From NCBI RefSeq assembly GCF_003576375.1, contig NZ_QWGE01000001.1, positions 682,001-746,000 on the forward strand: DNA of 64,000 bases, read 5' to 3'. Below are positions 1 to 9,224 of the stretch, piece by piece. Source of the DNA: Pontibacter oryzae (GTDB lineage Bacteria > Bacteroidota > Bacteroidia > Cytophagales > Hymenobacteraceae). The notes below the pieces were generated by a model, which did not search any database, was not told the origin of the DNA, and worked only from the letters and a program-made list of their open reading frames with translations. The position numbers and the translations under genes are program-made. Each line of letters begins with the position of its first letter. Positions within the stretch are counted from its first letter, which is position 1.

Positions 1-688
1 GCCAAAGGTAGCGGTAAAAGAGGAAGGCATTCTGAACAATACCGAGCTGCGTTATAAAAACGAACCTGCGCGCCACAAGCTGCTTGATATGCTAGGTGAC
101 CTGGCTCTGATCGGGCGCCCGATTAAAGGGCAGATTCTGGCAGCCAGACCAGGCCATGCCGCAAACGTTGCCTTTGCCAAAAAGGTAAAGAAGATGATCC
201 ATGAAGCGACCATCAAGAACGTGCCTACTTACGACCCTAAGAAGAAGCCGGTGATGGATATTAACCAGATTGCTGCTACATTGCCGCATCGGTATCCATT
301 CCTGCTGATTGATAAAATCATCCATTTAGACGAAACGACGGTAACCGGCGTTAAGAATATAACCATGAATGAGCCTTTCTTTCAGGGCCACTTCCCGGGC
401 AACCCCGTGCTGCCTGGCGTGATCCAGATTGAGGCAATGGCTCAGACGGGCGGCATCCTGGTGTTAAACACTGTGGAGAACCCCGAAGATTACTGGACTT
501 ACTTCCTGGGCATTGATAAGTGCCGCTTTAAGCGTAAGGTAGTTCCGGGCGACACTATAATTTTTAAATGTGAACTGCTGGCTCCCATAAAGCGCGGTAT
601 TGCCAAAATGAGCGGTCAGGCTTTTGTAGCCGGCCAACTGGTAATGGAAGCAGAAATGTCGGCAAGTATAGTAAAGAAAGACGCATGA
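1..688 (+). CDS. lpxC/fabZ: LpxC-FabZ bifunctional protein (3' part; 5' end outside window)
   Basis: The reading frame is open from base 2 and lacks its start. The first ~60 residues match the end of LpxC, the zinc UDP-3-O-acyl-GlcNAc deacetylase that commits precursor to lipid A; RPGHAAN at about residue 52 carries the conserved LpxC histidine. The rest is a complete FabZ hotdog domain, the 3-hydroxyacyl-ACP dehydratase of fatty acid synthesis, with HRYPFLLID, the catalytic GHFPGNPVLPG histidine (about residue 130) and the glutamate of IEAMAQ (about 144). The LpxC-FabZ fusion is typical of Bacteroidota. The stop overlaps the lpxA start as ATGA, so the two are translationally coupled. Confidence 0.95.
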   Translation, partial: PKVAVKEEGILNNTELRYKNEPARHKLLDMLGDLALIGRPIKGQILAARPGHAANVAFAKKVKKMIHEATIKNVPTYDPKKKPVMDINQIAATLPHRYPFLLIDKIIHLDETTVTGVKNITMNEPFFQGHFPGNPVLPGVIQIEAMAQTGGILVLNTVENPEDYWTYFLGIDKCRFKRKVVPGDTIIFKCELLAPIKRGIAKMSGQAFVAGQLVMEAEMSASIVKKDA

Positions 689-1476
689 ATCAGCCATTAG
701 CATACGTACATCCAGAGGCTAAAATCGCGCAAAATGTTGTAATTGAGCCATTTGCCACGATCCACAAAAATGTAGAGATCGGCGAAGGTACCTGGATCGG
801 TTCCAACGCTGTGATTATGGAAGGCGCCCGCATCGGAAAGAATTGCAAGATTTTCCCTGGCGCAGTGATCTCTTCTATTCCGCAGGATTTAAAATTTGCC
901 GGCGAGGTGACTACAGCGCACATCGGAGACAATACTGTAATCCGTGAGTATGTAACCGTTAGCCGCGGCACTATTGATAAGATGAAGACCTCTGTGGGCC
1001 AGAATTGCCTTGTAATGGCATACGCCCACGTTGCCCATGATTGCATGGTTGGAGACAACTGCATTATTGGTAACTCGGTGCAGATGGCCGGACACGTGGA
1101 GGTTGGCGATTTTGCCATCATCAGTGCTACTAGTGCCATTCATCAGTTCGTTAAAATCGGGTCGCACTCCTTTATCTCGGGCGGTTCATTGGTGCTGAAA
1201 GACGTGCCTCCGTTTGTGAAGGCTGCCCGTGAGCCACTCTCTTATGCAGGCATAAACTCTATTGGGTTGCGCCGCAGAGGCTATGTGAGCGAGCAGATTA
1301 ACGATATTCAGCATGTATACCGCCTGCTGTTTATGAATGGCCTTAATAACAGCCAGGCACTCGATAAGATTGAGGTTGAGCTGTCGCCGAGCCGTGAGCG
1401 TGACGACATCATTAATTTTGTGCGCAACTCTGGCCGCGGTATCATTAAAGGCTATTTCGCGAAAGATGCAAATTAA
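685..1476 (+). CDS. lpxA: acyl-ACP--UDP-N-acetylglucosamine O-acyltransferase LpxA
   Basis: This 263-residue cytosolic enzyme catalyses the first step of lipid A synthesis, moving a 3-hydroxyacyl chain from ACP to UDP-GlcNAc. The N-terminal ~190 residues are hexapeptide repeats ([LIV]-G-x4 pattern) of a left-handed beta-helix. AHVAHDCMVGDN contains the expected catalytic base, His118. The C-terminal helical domain (from about 195, GLRRRGY onward) is also typical. Length is normal for the family. It overlaps lpxC-fabZ by 4 bp, and the next gene starts inside its last codons, so the three form one transcript. Confidence 0.96.
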   Translation: MNQPLAYVHPEAKIAQNVVIEPFATIHKNVEIGEGTWIGSNAVIMEGARIGKNCKIFPGAVISSIPQDLKFAGEVTTAHIGDNTVIREYVTVSRGTIDKMKTSVGQNCLVMAYAHVAHDCMVGDNCIIGNSVQMAGHVEVGDFAIISATSAIHQFVKIGSHSFISGGSLVLKDVPPFVKAAREPLSYAGINSIGLRRRGYVSEQINDIQHVYRLLFMNGLNNSQALDKIEVELSPSRERDDIINFVRNSGRGIIKGYFAKDAN

Positions 1477-2107
1477 CCTAACGGGTTTAGGTAAACGTTA
1501 TAATTACGAGTGGATTTTCCGGAACCTGACTTATACCTTTGAGTCAGGCACCGCTTATGCCATACTTGGGCATAACGGCTCCGGTAAATCCACTCTTCTT
1601 ACTATTTTAGCCGGGCATAACCTGGCCAGCGAGGGCGAGCTGTCATACCTTGCGTCTGGCAAAACCATTGCCCCGGACCATGCCTACCGCCACCTCTCGC
1701 TAACTGCCCCCTATTTGGAGCTTGTGGAAGAGTTTACGCTGCTAGAAATGCTCGACTTCCATACCCGCTTTAAGCCATTGCGCCACAGTTTAAGCAACTT
1801 GGATCTCGTGGACCGCATGGGTCTGCAGAAGTCAAAACACAAGTATGTAAAGGACTTCTCATCGGGTATGAAGCAGCGCCTGAAACTAGCCTTAGCCATT
1901 TACTCCGACAGCGGCATGCTGCTGCTTGATGAGCCAACCACCAACCTGGACCAGGAAGGCGTTGCCTGGTATCAGGAGCACATTGCTCAAAACCGGGAAG
2001 GCCGCCTGATCATAGTCGGGTCCAACATCCAACACGAGTATAGTTTCTGCGACCAGCAACTGCGCATATCTGATTACCACGTAAACTTGGATAAGCGAAA
2101 GCCGTAA
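1466..2107 (+). CDS. ABC transporter ATP-binding protein
   Basis: A 213-residue stand-alone ABC ATPase. Walker A is GHNGSGKST (35-43), the signature is FSSGMKQRLKLA (about 131-142) and Walker B is LLLDEPT (152-158). The frame stays open upstream inside lpxA, but ATG 1466 gives the normal N-terminus (MQINLTGLGKRY) and an 11-bp overlap with lpxA. Family knowledge: short ABC ATPases with an SSG signature usually belong to ABC-2 type exporters. No permease lies beside it, so its partner and substrate cannot be read here. Co-transcription with lpxA hints at an envelope role, which is inference. Confidence 0.85.
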   Translation: MQINLTGLGKRYNYEWIFRNLTYTFESGTAYAILGHNGSGKSTLLTILAGHNLASEGELSYLASGKTIAPDHAYRHLSLTAPYLELVEEFTLLEMLDFHTRFKPLRHSLSNLDLVDRMGLQKSKHKYVKDFSSGMKQRLKLALAIYSDSGMLLLDEPTTNLDQEGVAWYQEHIAQNREGRLIIVGSNIQHEYSFCDQQLRISDYHVNLDKRKP

Positions 2108-2246
2108 TAAATTGCTTGTTGCTAATGCTAAATGTTAGGTATTTGTATACTTACTTGGCACAGCTATACATCGGGCAGGCTACAAGAAGCTGGTAACAAT
2201 TCTATAATTTAGCCACAAACGGCTACCAAATTTCGTTTTGGCTGCC

Positions 2247-2254
2247 TAACTTTG
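2247..2254 (+). promoter_or_regulatory. putative Bacteroidota -7 box upstream of yebC
   Basis: TAACTTTG matches the Bacteroidota -7 consensus TAnnTTTG exactly and lies 21 bp before the start of the YebC gene. No good -33 TTTG is seen at the usual spacing, so the call rests on the -7 box and position alone. Confidence 0.35.
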
Positions 2255-2275
2255 TAATCACACCAAAAGCATACT

Positions 2276-2983
2276 ATGGGACGCGCATTTGAATTCAGAA
2301 AAGCCCGTAAATTTAAACGCTGGGATAAAATGTCGAAGGCCTTTACACGCCTTGGCAAAGAGATAGCTATGGCCGTGAAAGAAAGCGGCCCCAACCCTGA
2401 AACAAACTCACGCCTGCGTGCGGCCATTCAAAACGCAAAAGGCGTTAACATGCCGAAAGACCGCATTGAGGCTGCCATAAAGAGAGCTTCCTCTAAAGAG
2501 GAGAAAGATTACGAAGAAGTAGTATACGAAGGCTATGCGCCGCATGGCATTGCCGTAGTGGTAGAGTGCGCCACTGACAACCTGAACCGTACCGTGGCGA
2601 ATGTGCGCATGCACTTCTCTAAAGGCGGCGGATCACTGGGCAAAACCGGCTCCCTCGATTTTATGTTTGACCGCAAAGGCATTTTCAAGATTTCTGCAGA
2701 GGGCAAAAACCTGGAGGAGCTGGAGCTGGAACTGATTGACTTCGGTGCTGAGGACATTTATGAGCACGAAGGCGAAATCATCATCGAAACGCCGTTTACT
2801 GAGTTCGGTAACATGCAGAAAGGACTCGAAGAACTAGGGCTTGAAGTAATCACGGGAGAGGTTCAACGCATCCCTACAACTCGCACCGAACTGACCGAAG
2901 AGCAGGAAGAAGAAGTGCTTGGCCTTATCGAGCGCTTCGAAGAAGACGATGACGTGCAGGCTGTATACCACAACATGGCCTAA
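2276..2983 (+). CDS. yebC: YebC/PmpR family regulatory or translation-associated protein
   Basis: A 235-residue protein of the YebC/TACO1 family over its full length: N-terminal GRAFEFRKARKFKRWDKMSKAFTRLG region, central NLNRTVANVRMHFSKGGGSLGKTGS segment and acidic C-terminus. Family members were first described as DNA-binding repressors. The TACO1/YebC branch is now linked to translation of proline-rich or difficult sequences, so a regulator label alone may be too narrow. It is a single-gene unit with its own candidate promoter and a terminator after it. Confidence 0.93.
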   Translation: MGRAFEFRKARKFKRWDKMSKAFTRLGKEIAMAVKESGPNPETNSRLRAAIQNAKGVNMPKDRIEAAIKRASSKEEKDYEEVVYEGYAPHGIAVVVECATDNLNRTVANVRMHFSKGGGSLGKTGSLDFMFDRKGIFKISAEGKNLEELELELIDFGAEDIYEHEGEIIIETPFTEFGNMQKGLEELGLEVITGEVQRIPTTRTELTEEQEEEVLGLIERFEEDDDVQAVYHNMA

Positions 2984-3005
2984 CCACTTATAGGCATACA
3001 TAGCT

Positions 3006-3047
3006 ATGGCTGCTCAAAGTTCAAGCTTAGGGCAGCCATCTTTTTTT
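3006..3047 (+). terminator. Rho-independent terminator after yebC
   Basis: ATGGCTGC (3006-3013) pairs with GCAGCCAT (3032-3039) across an 18-nt loop, followed by a run of seven T. Confidence 0.75.
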
Positions 3048-3089
3048 AATTACGCGTAACCAACAGTAACCACCCAAAAACTCCTTTAC

Positions 3090-4055
3090 ATGCTCCTCTA
3101 CATACTTTTTGCGATAGGCTTTGTAATGCTGATTAAAGGTGCAGACCTGTTGGTTGACGGCTCCTCCTCTATCGCCAAACGGTATGGTTTGCCAGATATG
3201 GTTGTCGGCCTGACAATCGTTTCTTTCGGAACATCCTTGCCAGAACTAATTATTAACATACTTTCCAGTATGCAGGGGCAGTCGGAGTTGGCCATTGGCA
3301 ACGTTTTCGGCAGCAATGTGGCCAACCTGCTGCTTATACTTGGTGTAACAGCGCTTATATGCCCGCTGCCCATCAAGCGTAATACTATACTTACTGAGAT
3401 TCCTTTCTCACTTATAGCAACTTTGCTGGTAGGTTTTTTGGCCAACGCTACTCTGATTGATAACCGTACAGAATTATACATCAGTCGCCTAGATGGCGGG
3501 ATTCTGCTATTCTTCTTCTTGCTGTTTATGGTATACATCTATAACATAGCAAAAACCAACAAGGATGAGGTATTGCCACATACCGATGACATGCCTCTGA
3601 TGCCAATCGGCAAATCCATGGTGTATATTGCATTAGGCGCTATTGGCCTTTTCCTGGGCGGAAAGTGGGTTGTTGACGGCGCTGTAGGCATGGCTCAATC
3701 GCTGGGGCTTAGTGAGTCTTTTATTGGTCTAACCGTAGTGGCCATCGGTACATCGTTGCCTGAGCTGGTTACCTCGGCTATGGCTGCCTATCGCCGTAAT
3801 ATTGATATTGCAGTAGGCAACGTGGTTGGCTCTAATATTTTCAACCTGCTTTGGATCCTGGGCATTAGCGCCCTGATAAACCCACTGCCTTTTGATGTGG
3901 TCAATAATTCAGACATTATCATGATGATATTGGCCAGCACTATGCTTATACTTGCCATGCCTTTTGGTAAGCGCAACGCCATCGACCGCTGGAATGGTAT
4001 CTTCTTTCTGGCAACATACTTTAGCTATATAACATACTTGGTTATGCGTGGGTAA
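3090..4055 (+). CDS. calcium/sodium antiporter (CaCA family)
   Basis: A 321-residue inner-membrane exchanger with about ten hydrophobic segments. Two inverted alpha-repeats give the ion site: the first has SFGTSLPELI (about 45-54) and GNVFGSNVANLL, the second has AIGTSLPELV (about 218-227) and GNVVGSNIFNLL. This is the YrbG/K+-dependent exchanger-like layout. It would expel Ca2+ in exchange for Na+. The ATG at 3090 starts directly in the first membrane helix, as usual for the family. It stands alone between the yebC terminator and the glucan locus. Confidence 0.93.
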   Translation: MLLYILFAIGFVMLIKGADLLVDGSSSIAKRYGLPDMVVGLTIVSFGTSLPELIINILSSMQGQSELAIGNVFGSNVANLLLILGVTALICPLPIKRNTILTEIPFSLIATLLVGFLANATLIDNRTELYISRLDGGILLFFFLLFMVYIYNIAKTNKDEVLPHTDDMPLMPIGKSMVYIALGAIGLFLGGKWVVDGAVGMAQSLGLSESFIGLTVVAIGTSLPELVTSAMAAYRRNIDIAVGNVVGSNIFNLLWILGISALINPLPFDVVNNSDIIMMILASTMLILAMPFGKRNAIDRWNGIFFLATYFSYITYLVMRG

Positions 4056-4544
4056 GCAAATACTCACTTTTCTTAATAATCTAATTCCCTTCCTGCTTGT
4101 TTATCATTATTTGCTGAAGCTATTTGCTTGCAATTAGCCAATATTAGTTAGGCATTTTCTGCTTTCGCAAGAACTACCTGTATCGTTAAGTTATGACATT
4201 TGATACTTCAATCTTCTACCTTTTGCAAATAAACCTCTCGGCCTCTATACATAGAGATTTTCCACCAACAAACCACAAAAATCTTACTATCAGCCATTTA
4301 AAAGCAATAATTAATATTTGTAGTAGTCATGACGTAGTGCTTAAGTAGTTAAGCTGTAGATACTTCTTTTGGTTTCCCTTAATTTCTATATAACATTAAC
4401 CCCACATACTAGTAAGGCAATTAAATCTTACAGTAGTTAGCCAAAGTGAGGTATGTAACATTTTCATCAGGAACTCTGCACCTAATTCAGTAATTGATTA
4501 ATCACGAACAAGAGTAAACCCAAGCTCACCTAATATAATAACCC
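4056..4544. other. 489-bp AT-rich intergenic region upstream of the glucan locus
   Basis: I see no ORF, RNA gene or clear hairpin here. It is AT-rich and presumably holds the PUL promoter and operator. The nearest match to a -7 box is TACCTTTTG near 4219, which has one T too many and a poorly spaced upstream TTTG, so I do not call a promoter. Confidence 0.5.
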
Positions 4545-7500
4545 ATGAAGAAACATTTATACACAGTATTGGGCTACCTTACCCTGACTGCATGCCTGCA
4601 TACAACTGCACAAGCAGTTAGCCCTGGCAATCGGCGTTACCTGCCTCAGGAAAAAGTGCAGACAGCTTCTGTAACAGGAACAGTAACCGATGAAAACGGT
4701 ACTGGATTACCGGGAGTAACTGTAGTACTTAAAGGCACAACCAAAGGAACAACCACCGATGTAATGGGTAAGTACTCCTTACCAGTATCGGACGGCAACG
4801 GCAGTTTAATCTTTTCATTTATAGGCTACCTCTCGCAAGAAGTACAAATTAATGGCCGTTCCACCATAAGTATCTCTCTTAAGCCGGATGCAAAAGCACT
4901 CGAAGAAGTAGTGGTTGTGGGTTACGGAGAGCAGAAAAAAAGCGTGGTTACGGGCGCTATTTCCAGCGTGAAAGCCTCAGACCTAGACAATATGCCCATA
5001 ACCCGTGTTGAGCAGGCACTACAGGGCAGAGCTTCCGGCCTAACCATCACATCCAGCTCTGGACAACCGGGAGCAGCAGCTACTGTACGGGTACGCGGTA
5101 CCACTACGATCAATAACAGCGATCCACTTTACGTGGTTGACGGCGTGCCAATTGAGGGTGGCATAGATTACCTGAACCAAGCCGATATAGCTTCTATTGA
5201 AGTGCTGAAAGACGCGGCATCGGCTGCTATATATGGTGCGCGTGCCGCAAACGGGGTCATCATAGTTTCTACCAAGAAAGGCGCAAGCGGCAAAATGCAA
5301 GTAAACTATAACGGCTACTATGGTGTGCAGGGCCCATGGCGTAAGCTTGATCTGTTAAACGCACGCGAATACGCCACACTGTATAACGAAGCTAGCGTTG
5401 CAGGTGGCGGAACCATCCGGTTTCCGAACCCGCAGGAGTTAGGGGAAGGTACAAATTGGCAGGATGCAGTCTTTAGCGATAACTCCCCCATACAAAATCA
5501 TGAACTTAGTTTATCAGGCGGCGGTGAGAAATCTACGTTCTACTCTTCTTTCGGCTATTTTGACCAAGAAGGCATTGTGGCACCTGAGAACTCGCAGTAC
5601 AAGCGATTTACAGCCCGTTTTAACTCAAACCATAACATAACCGATGCCATCACCTTCGGAAACAATATTGGGTATACGCGCATATCGGCAGTAGGAATTG
5701 AGCCAAACAGTGAGTGGGGTGCACCGCTTACACGTGCCATAAACATGGATCCGCTCACACCACTTATCGAGACAGATCCTAGTAGGCTAAATGCCAGCCC
5801 ATACGCAGATCAACCAGTGGTGAGGGATGCTCAAGGCAGGCCATATGGTATTTCGCAGTATATCTCTTCGGAGATATTAAACCCAATTGCCGCTTTGCTT
5901 GTAGACCAGCGAAGAGGTTGGTCCGATAAAGTTGTAGGTAACGCATATGCCGAAATTGAGCCGTTGAGCGGGTTTAAACTGAGATCTACTATTGGCGTGG
6001 ACCTGGCTTTTTGGGGCGACCATAGCTTTTCTCCTGTTTTCTACCTGAACACGACAAACAACAATACCCTTAATGATTATACGCGCAACAGCAACAGGGG
6101 CTTAAACTGGTTGTGGGAGAACACAGCTTCTTACACGCGTACCTTTGGCAAACATAACGGAACAATACTAGTGGGTACGTCTGCGCAGAAAAACAGCGGA
6201 GAAACACAGGGAGGCACAAAATCCGGAATTCCTGTTGCACATTTGGATGATGCATCATTAGCTTTTCCTGTATCAACCGAGAATCAGTTTTTCTGGGGTG
6301 GGGAGTATGAAAACACGCTCTCCTCGCTTTTCGGCAGGGTAAATTATAACTACGATGAAAGGTACCTGCTAACTGGTATTGTGCGCCGCGACGGCTCCTC
6401 AAGATTTGGCCCAAACAATAAGTATGGTGTATTCCCATCAGTGTCTGTGGGTTGGGTTGCCTCACGCGAAAACTTCTTCCCTCAGAATGACATTGTGAAC
6501 TTCCTTAAAGTCAGAGGCTCTTATGGTGTGGTAGGTAACAACCAGATAGGTTCATTCAGATACCTGGCTACTGTGGGCGGCGGCCGTAACTATACTATTG
6601 GATTTGGGCCAAATGCAGAATTAATTAACGGGGTTAGTCCAAATGCATTGTCAAACCCTGATTTACGCTGGGAGGAAACATCGCAGTTAAACATTGGATT
6701 TGAGTCAACGATCTTTAGTGATTTCAGCCTAACAGCTGAATATTACAAGAAAAAAACATCTGATATGCTCCTTGACATTACCATTCCGTGGTACGTGGGT
6801 AACATTGGCCCGGTTGGTAACATAGCAGATATGGAGAACAGGGGTTTTGAGATTGAGCTTGGCTATAACAAAACCCTTGGTGAGTTCGACATAAGCCTGG
6901 GCGGGAACGCTTCATACTTAGAAAACGAAGTAACATACTTAGGCGGTGATAAAACATTCATTAACAGGCAGACTTTTGGGCCTTCTGGTGAGGTGATTAC
7001 ACGCATTGAGGTTGGCAAACCGGTAGGCTTCCTCTACGGCCTGAAGAATGATGGTATTTTCCAGAACGAGGAAGAAGTAGCAAACTATAAAAACAGCGAT
7101 GGGCAGTTACTGCAACCCAATGCACTTCCAGGAGATTTCAGAAGAGTAGACGTAAACGGCGACGGCATCATCAACAACGATGACCGCACCATGATCGGTG
7201 ACCCAACTCCAGACTGGACCTACGGCTTCACGGCTTCTGCAAAATGGAGAAACTTCGACTTACTGGTATTTGGCCAGGGTGTTGCCGGCAACGACGTGTT
7301 CCAGGCAATTCGCCGCTACGACCTGCAAGGCGCTAACTGGACAACTGAGGCACTAAGCCGCTGGACTGGCGAAGGCAGCACCAACGAGTTCCCAAGACTT
7401 TCCTTCAACGATGTTAACAAGAACTTCAGCAGCAGCTCGGACTTCTATGTGAAGGACGGTTCATACTTTAGAATAAAGGTAATACAGGCAGGCTATTCCT

Positions 7501-7688
7501 TACCAGAAAACCTTATCAGCAAAATTGGCCTCAGTAAACTGCGTGTATATGTAACCGGAAATAACTTGGTAACCTTCACTAACTACACCGGATACGACCC
7601 TGAGATTGGCGGGGGCAGCTTTGGCGTGGACCGTGGTATTTACCCGCAGGCTCGCTCATACATGGCAGGCGTAAACATTGGCTTTTAA
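4545..7688 (+). CDS. SusC/RagA family TonB-dependent outer-membrane transporter
   Basis: A 1047-residue outer-membrane channel that imports oligosaccharides with its SusD lid. It has a signal peptide (about 1-24, ending TTAQA), a carboxypeptidase-D-regulatory-like beta-sandwich (about 42-118, VTGTVTDENGTGLPGVTVVLKG), the EEVVVVGYG segment, the plug domain (about 125-240) and a 22-strand barrel ending in an aromatic residue (VNIGF). It is the first gene of an operon: SusD follows after 19 bp, then the PKD lipoprotein. The downstream GH16 and GH3 suggest a beta-1,3-glucan cargo, which is inference from context. Confidence 0.95.
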   Translation: MKKHLYTVLGYLTLTACLHTTAQAVSPGNRRYLPQEKVQTASVTGTVTDENGTGLPGVTVVLKGTTKGTTTDVMGKYSLPVSDGNGSLIFSFIGYLSQEVQINGRSTISISLKPDAKALEEVVVVGYGEQKKSVVTGAISSVKASDLDNMPITRVEQALQGRASGLTITSSSGQPGAAATVRVRGTTTINNSDPLYVVDGVPIEGGIDYLNQADIASIEVLKDAASAAIYGARAANGVIIVSTKKGASGKMQVNYNGYYGVQGPWRKLDLLNAREYATLYNEASVAGGGTIRFPNPQELGEGTNWQDAVFSDNSPIQNHELSLSGGGEKSTFYSSFGYFDQEGIVAPENSQYKRFTARFNSNHNITDAITFGNNIGYTRISAVGIEPNSEWGAPLTRAINMDPLTPLIETDPSRLNASPYADQPVVRDAQGRPYGISQYISSEILNPIAALLVDQRRGWSDKVVGNAYAEIEPLSGFKLRSTIGVDLAFWGDHSFSPVFYLNTTNNNTLNDYTRNSNRGLNWLWENTASYTRTFGKHNGTILVGTSAQKNSGETQGGTKSGIPVAHLDDASLAFPVSTENQFFWGGEYENTLSSLFGRVNYNYDERYLLTGIVRRDGSSRFGPNNKYGVFPSVSVGWVASRENFFPQNDIVNFLKVRGSYGVVGNNQIGSFRYLATVGGGRNYTIGFGPNAELINGVSPNALSNPDLRWEETSQLNIGFESTIFSDFSLTAEYYKKKTSDMLLDITIPWYVGNIGPVGNIADMENRGFEIELGYNKTLGEFDISLGGNASYLENEVTYLGGDKTFINRQTFGPSGEVITRIEVGKPVGFLYGLKNDGIFQNEEEVANYKNSDGQLLQPNALPGDFRRVDVNGDGIINNDDRTMIGDPTPDWTYGFTASAKWRNFDLLVFGQGVAGNDVFQAIRRYDLQGANWTTEALSRWTGEGSTNEFPRLSFNDVNKNFSSSSDFYVKDGSYFRIKVIQAGYSLPENLISKIGLSKLRVYVTGNNLVTFTNYTGYDPEIGGGSFGVDRGIYPQARSYMAGVNIGF

Positions 7689-7707
7689 TCAGTTAAGAGA
7701 ATCAATT

Positions 7708-9204
7708 ATGAGACTTAGATATATAGCATATTCAACTTTATTTGCTGCAGGCCTTACCGTATTCAGCGCCTGCGACAAAGACTTCCTGGAGCTGCAGCCC
7801 AAGGGAACACAACTGGAAGGCAATTTTTACCAAAACGAAGAGCAGCTTTTCCAGGCGCTGGTTGCTACCTACGACGTTATGCAATGGGGCAACAGCGGTG
7901 GTTACACCATGAAGCAGCCTTTGCTTACAGTGGCTTCTGACGAGGCTTTTGCCGGCGGCAGCGATGCATCTGACCAACCAAGCTGGGTGGCCTGGGATAA
8001 TTTCACCCTGGATTCTTATGTATCTCCATCCAAGGGGTTCTGGCAAAAGAATTACTCTGGCATCTACCGCGCAAATCTTCTTCTTTCAAAGATAGATCAA
8101 GTGCCAGACCTGAGCGAACCTATAAAAGCCAGAATAACTGCAGAAGCCAAGGCGCTGCGAGCATACTTTTACTTCGATCTGGTGCGCTTGTTCGGAAACA
8201 TCCCCTTAATAACAGAGCCAATCCCGATAGCAGACCTGTACACGCAAAGGCAGGCTAGCCCAGAAGCTGTTTATACTCAGATCGAAAAAGACCTGAACGA
8301 AGCTAAAGCCGTTTTACCAGCGACTATCCCAACAGGCGAAAAAGGCAGGCTATCTAAATATGCGGTTACAGCCATACTTGGTAAAGTAATTATGTGGCAG
8401 AACAACAACGCCAGAATGGCCGAGGCTGCACAGCTTTTCAACGAGGTGAATACCTCAGGCATTTACGCCCTTCAGCAAAACTTCGCTGATATTTTCCGCC
8501 CGGATAACCAGTATAACTCAGAGTCTATCCTGGAAATACCTCACTCTAACAAAGCAGCCTGGGGCGACTGGGGATGGGTAAATGGCGGAGAAGGCAACGT
8601 GGCGCCACAGTTTGTAGGCCCAGCCGATTACAATGGCCCTACCTTTGCAGGAGGCTGGGGTTTTGCGCCTGTTTCTCCGGACCTGGCAGCCGCACTCACC
8701 GGTGATCCGCGCTTTGAGCATACCATCATCGATGGCAAGAAGCTGAAAGCGGAGGGTGCAAACTACAATGCCCGTTATCAAAACACGGATTACTTCATCC
8801 GTAAGTATGCCCCTGTAGCCGCTTATCGCTCTACGGTAGGCACGCCTGAGCTAAACTGGCCGATCAACGAGATTGAAATCCGATTGGCAGACACGTACCT
8901 GTTAGAGGCAGAGGCACTGCTGCGCAGCGGCGGCGACCTGAACCGTGCCGCATCCCTGCTGAACGCCGTGCGTGCTCGCGTTGGCCTTGCTCCTGTGGCT
9001 GCCACGCTTGATAATATATACAAAGAGCGCAGGCTAGAGCTCGCTACCGAAGGGCATCGTTTCTTTGACTTGGTGCGCACCGATCGGGCTGCCGCTGTTC
9101 TGGGCCCCTTGGGCTTCCAGCCTAACAAGCACGAGGTGCTGCCGATCCCGCAAGAGGAAGTTGATATAACAAACGGCGTTCTAAAGCAAAATCCAGGTTA
9201 TTAA
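7708..9204 (+). CDS. SusD/RagB family surface glycan-binding lipoprotein
   Basis: A 498-residue lipoprotein that caps the SusC channel and captures glycan at the cell surface. The frame opens at 7678, but ATG 7708 gives a proper lipoprotein signal with lipobox VFSAC (Cys22). The mature start CDKDFLELQPKG is the usual SusD N-terminus. The alpha-helical TPR-like core follows, and the C-terminal RRLELATEGHRFFDLVR plus a final NPGY are SusD hallmarks. It lies directly behind its susC partner in one operon. Confidence 0.95.
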   Translation: MRLRYIAYSTLFAAGLTVFSACDKDFLELQPKGTQLEGNFYQNEEQLFQALVATYDVMQWGNSGGYTMKQPLLTVASDEAFAGGSDASDQPSWVAWDNFTLDSYVSPSKGFWQKNYSGIYRANLLLSKIDQVPDLSEPIKARITAEAKALRAYFYFDLVRLFGNIPLITEPIPIADLYTQRQASPEAVYTQIEKDLNEAKAVLPATIPTGEKGRLSKYAVTAILGKVIMWQNNNARMAEAAQLFNEVNTSGIYALQQNFADIFRPDNQYNSESILEIPHSNKAAWGDWGWVNGGEGNVAPQFVGPADYNGPTFAGGWGFAPVSPDLAAALTGDPRFEHTIIDGKKLKAEGANYNARYQNTDYFIRKYAPVAAYRSTVGTPELNWPINEIEIRLADTYLLEAEALLRSGGDLNRAASLLNAVRARVGLAPVAATLDNIYKERRLELATEGHRFFDLVRTDRAAAVLGPLGFQPNKHEVLPIPQEEVDITNGVLKQNPGY

Positions 9205-9224
9205 TCCATATAAAAGAACGGATC

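Noticed and set aside
4190..4225. Promoter for the SusC operon at TACCTTTTG
   Set aside because: The -7 box has an extra T and the TTTG upstream is only 14 bp away, outside the usual spacing.
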